Shown piece after piece: positions 49,433 through 51,734 of a DNA stretch of 51,734 nt. Made by a program: the position numbers and the translations under genes. Each line of letters begins with the position of its first letter. The first letter of the stretch is position 1. Origin of the DNA: Eubacterium sp. GTDB taxonomy: Bacteria > Bacillota > Clostridia > Lachnospirales > Lachnospiraceae. Location: assembly GCA_017541035.1 (NCBI GenBank), contig JAFXZW010000045.1:1-51734 (forward strand), written 5' to 3'. The notes beneath the pieces are model-generated. The model did no database searches and was not told the DNA's origin. It saw only the letters and a list, made by a program, of their open reading frames with translations.

Positions 49433-50884
49433 TCAGGCTGTCAGCTTGTCAATTGCGTTCCGGAGTCTTTTGAGGGATTCCTCCTTCCCCAGAAGAGAGA
49501 GAAGCTCGGTTGCTCCGCCGGGGGTGGCTGCCTTGCCGGAGAGAGCAGTGCGGATGGGCCACATAACAAAGCCGGTTTTATACTCCTTCGCTGCGGCAAA
49601 CTCCTGCAGAGTGGCAAAGAGGGCATCGTTGCTGAAATCCGCCGCCTCTTCAAGAAGGGGAAGTACCTCCCGGAGAAGCTGAAGGGAGTTCTCGGGATTT
49701 GTCTTCATTTTCTTATGGGTATAAAGGATAGTGTCGTATTCGGGAACCGCGTTCAGGAAATCTACCTGCTCTTTGATGTCCGGAAGGATCTCAATCCGAG
49801 ACTGTACCATGGACGCAACCTTCTTCAGGTCAACGGGAGCGGTCACTTCTTCCCGAAGAGTGGGAAGGGCCAGCTCATAGAACTTCTCGGGATCCATAGC
49901 CTTGATGTATTCGCCGTTCATCCATTTCAGCTTGGTCATGTCCAGCACCGCGGGGGATTTGGACATATTATGGTAGTTGAAGGCCTGTGTCAGTTCGGAA
50001 AGGGAGAAGAGCTCCCGGTTATCCTCGGGACACCAGCCAAGCAGTGCCACATAGTTCACGATGGCTTCCGTCAGAAAACCCTGCTCCAGCAGATCCTCGA
50101 AGGAGGAGTGGCCGCTTCTCTTGGAGAGCTTGGCGTGGGTTTCATCTGTGATAAGCGGGCAGTGAATATAAACCGGGACGTCCCAGCCGAAGGCTTCATA
50201 CAGGCGGTTGTATTTCGGGGCGCTGGAGAGATACTCATTTCCCCGGACGACATGGGTGATGCCCATCAGATGGTCATCTACCACATTGGCGAAGTTGTAG
50301 GTGGGGTAGCCGTCGGATTTGATGAGGATCATGTCGTCCAGCTCCTCATTCGGAACAGTGATGGCACCGTACAGCTCGTCATCAAAGGTGGTCGTTCCTT
50401 CGGTAGGGTTGTTCTGGCGGATGACAAAGGGCTTTCCGGCGGCAAGATTCGCCTCCACTTCTTCCTTTGAAAGACTGAGGCAGTGCTTGTCGTAGCGGAA
50501 TACGGTCTTTCCCTCGATCTCCTGGCCAAGGGATTTGAGACGGCATTCGTCGCAGAAGCAGTAATAGGCTTCTCCTCTGTCGATCAGCTGTTTTGCGTAA
50601 TCCATGTAGATCCCTGCTTTCATGCGTTCGGACTGAACGTAGGGACCTACACCGCCGTCCTTGTCCGGACCTTCATCCCAGAGAAGACCGGTTTTTTGAA
50701 GCGTCCGGTATATGATATCGACCGCACCCTCCACCTCGCGCTCCTGATCCGTATCCTCGATTCGGAGGATAAAATCGCCATCCTCATGCTTGGCGATGAG
50801 ATAAGCGTAGAGGGCTGTCCTCAGGTTTCCTACATGCATACGCCCTGTGGGGCTCGGTGCAAAACGTGTTCTGATGCGTTTCAT
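49433..50884 (-). CDS. gltX: Glutamyl-tRNA synthetase, probably non-discriminating
   Basis: 483 residues, class I synthetase. The HIGH motif is [20 protein letters not shown] and the KMSKS motif is AKLSKRSG. A zinc-like YCFCDECRL segment lies in the connective region, and an all-helical anticodon-binding domain occupies ~330-483. It attaches Glu to tRNA-Glu. Because gatCAB is present and no glutaminyl-tRNA synthetase is seen here, it may also charge tRNA-Gln for amidation; that is inferred. GAGG lies before the ATG on the minus strand. A TACAAT near 50950 on the minus strand may be its -10, with no clear -35. Confidence 0.97.
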   Translation of the reverse strand: MKRIRTRFAPSPTGRMHVGNLRTALYAYLIAKHEDGDFILRIEDTDQEREVEGAVDIIYRTLQKTGLLWDEGPDKDGGVGPYVQSERMKAGIYMDYAKQLIDRGEAYYCFCDECRLKSLGQEIEGKTVFRYDKHCLSLSKEEVEANLAAGKPFVIRQNNPTEGTTTFDDELYGAITVPNEELDDMILIKSDGYPTYNFANVVDDHLMGITHVVRGNEYLSSAPKYNRLYEAFGWDVPVYIHCPLITDETHAKLSKRSGHSSFEDLLEQGFLTEAIVNYVALLGWCPEDNRELFSLSELTQAFNYHNMSKSPAVLDMTKLKWMNGEYIKAMDPEKFYELALPTLREEVTAPVDLKKVASMVQSRIEILPDIKEQVDFLNAVPEYDTILYTHKKMKTNPENSLQLLREVLPLLEEAADFSNDALFATLQEFAAAKEYKTGFVMWPIRTALSGKAATPGGATELLSLLGKEESLKRLRNAIDKLTA

Positions 50885-51012
50885 TTTCTGATCCTCATTT
50901 CCAAAATGTTATTCTTCCGGCTGTTTTGCGGGAATCTCTACACGATTGTACACCATGTGAAAAAAAAGGGAAAGGAAAAATAAATTTTTTCCCATACCAA
51001 TGGGCAGCGATG

Positions 51013-51041
51013 TTGAAAAACTTCTTTCGGTGTAGTATAAT
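51013..51041 (+). promoter_or_regulatory. Promoter of the partial gene at the window end
   Basis: TTGAAA (51013-51018), 17 bp spacer, consensus TATAAT (51036-51041); ~45 nt leader to ATG51089. Confidence 0.8.
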
Positions 51042-51088
51042 CCTGTCATATGTGACCGTGAGAAGGTTATCGAAGGGAAGGGTTTTTT

Positions 51089-51734
51089 ATGATCGGCTTC
51101 AGTGAAATGAGCTCTACCACAATTTTCAGCATCGCGCTTCTGGCGGTGCTTGTTGTGCTGCTGGTGGTTCTGGTGATCGTGACCATTAAGGTGCTTTCCA
51201 AGGGAAAAAAGGAAGACGAAGAATATACGGAGACGAAATATACCTCTCGCAGAAGAAGGGAGGATCCGGATGAGGAAGACGATGAAGATGTGACGGAAGA
51301 GCCGGAAGAAAGGTACGAACGTGAACCGGATGATGAGGATTCCGACGAGGAGAATGACGAAGACTATGATGACGAGGACGAAGATTCCGATGTCAGAAAA
51401 GACGATGTAGCGTCTATCGTTGAGGCGGCTCTTCAGGCCAAGGCCAAGGCTGCTGAGTTTGAGGCTAAGGTGGCGAAGGAAAAAGCCATGGCTGCCATGG
51501 AGGAAGCGGAGCTTGCTGCAAGGAGAGCCAGTGAAGCGGAGGCGGATGCACGGGCTGCGTCGGGACGGAAGGGCCGGATCGACGGGGAAGCAGCTGAAAG
51601 GGAACAGGAGGAGATCCCGGATTCCGTGCTCCCGCAGGAGGATGTACTTTCTGCCAGCACACGTGTGGCAGATGCGGATACGACCATCGGTGCCGTAAAG
51701 AAGGCGAAGGGCAAAAAGAAGAAACCCGTGGAGG
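51089..51734 (+). CDS. Membrane-anchored acidic, coiled-coil protein (partial)
   Basis: Open from ATG51089 to the window end: 215 codons and one base, with no stop. AAGGGAAGGG lies upstream. It starts MIGFSEMSSTTIFSIALL and has one hydrophobic segment (~11-34) followed by a Lys-rich stop-transfer, so it is probably anchored with the rest in the cytosol or outside; topology uncertain. Residues ~41-108 are extremely acidic (Glu/Asp runs). Residues ~112-165 are an Ala/Glu/Lys helix likely to form a coiled coil (AALQAKAKAAEFEAKVAKEK). A Lys-rich KKAKGKKKK patch is near the window end. The missing C-terminus is needed to name it. Confidence 0.75.
   Translation, partial: MIGFSEMSSTTIFSIALLAVLVVLLVVLVIVTIKVLSKGKKEDEEYTETKYTSRRRREDPDEEDDEDVTEEPEERYEREPDDEDSDEENDEDYDDEDEDSDVRKDDVASIVEAALQAKAKAAEFEAKVAKEKAMAAMEEAELAARRASEAEADARAASGRKGRIDGEAAEREQEEIPDSVLPQEDVLSASTRVADADTTIGAVKKAKGKKKKPVE

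Overview
The window looks like a chromosomal segment of a Gram-positive, anaerobic member of the Clostridia, most likely a Lachnospiraceae gut or rumen bacterium. The gene families support this: DapL-type lysine/diaminopimelate synthesis, a predicted PPi-dependent phosphofructokinase, GatCAB transamidation, a T-box leader, a Firmicutes-style 6S RNA candidate, and many surface proteins carrying choline-binding-like cell-wall repeats. Sigma-A type promoters with 16-17 bp spacers, GGAGG-type ribosome binding sites and U-tract terminators are easy to see. No phage, transposase, CRISPR array or recognisable defence system is visible.

Layout. (1) 1-5235: the 3' end of tRNA-Phe, a lipoprotein with an HExxH motif, and two neighbouring peptidoglycan enzymes, an L,D-transpeptidase and an NlpC/P60-like protein, both built on cell-wall-binding repeats. 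A decayed tyrosine-phosphatase remnant follows. (2) 5244-7981: rpsF-ssb-rpsR and dapL. (3) 8190-12515: rfbF-rfbG-rfbH, which make a CDP-3,6-dideoxyhexose precursor, and a zinc-ribbon membrane protein. (4) 12526-18181: a T-box leader probably reading tRNA-Asp, then aspS-gatC-gatA-gatB, a coherent set for tRNA-dependent amidation; gltX at the far end of the window belongs to the same scheme. (5) 18234-22970: an LCP cell-wall ligase, PPi-phosphofructokinase, a candidate 6S RNA, a YihY/BrkB membrane protein and a VanX-like D,D-dipeptidase. (6) 23221-31750: an iron alcohol dehydrogenase with two SDR-fold oxidoreductases, a DUF3810 membrane metallopeptidase-like protein, an unknown multi-spanning protein, a VOC protein, an M24 aminopeptidase and an AraC-type regulator. 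(7) 31980-44123: a very large secreted GH16 beta-glucanase, an ABC ATPase with a giant coiled-coil permease, and a cytosolic GH2 beta-galactosidase. (8) 44273-51734: carA-carB, two large palindromic intergenic elements, gltX on the minus strand, and the start of an anchored acidic/coiled-coil protein that runs off the end.

The main non-standard signals are these. Two tandem carbohydrate-binding modules are inserted inside the GH16 catalytic fold. The ABC permease carries an almost perfect array of Leu-Gly and then Tyr-Gly heptads. A ~240 bp near-palindrome abuts the carB stop codon, with a second palindrome next to it. Dispersed repeats around TCATCCTGAGCGAAGCGAAG sit mainly in the spaces between genes that appear to be co-transcribed. 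A second repeat family is built on GCGATACGGC and ATCGAGTAGGAGGGG. An unassigned structured leader precedes the NlpC/P60 gene. Three genes have intrinsic-terminator-like hairpins in their leaders.

Functions below are read from motifs and remembered family features. No database search was possible.
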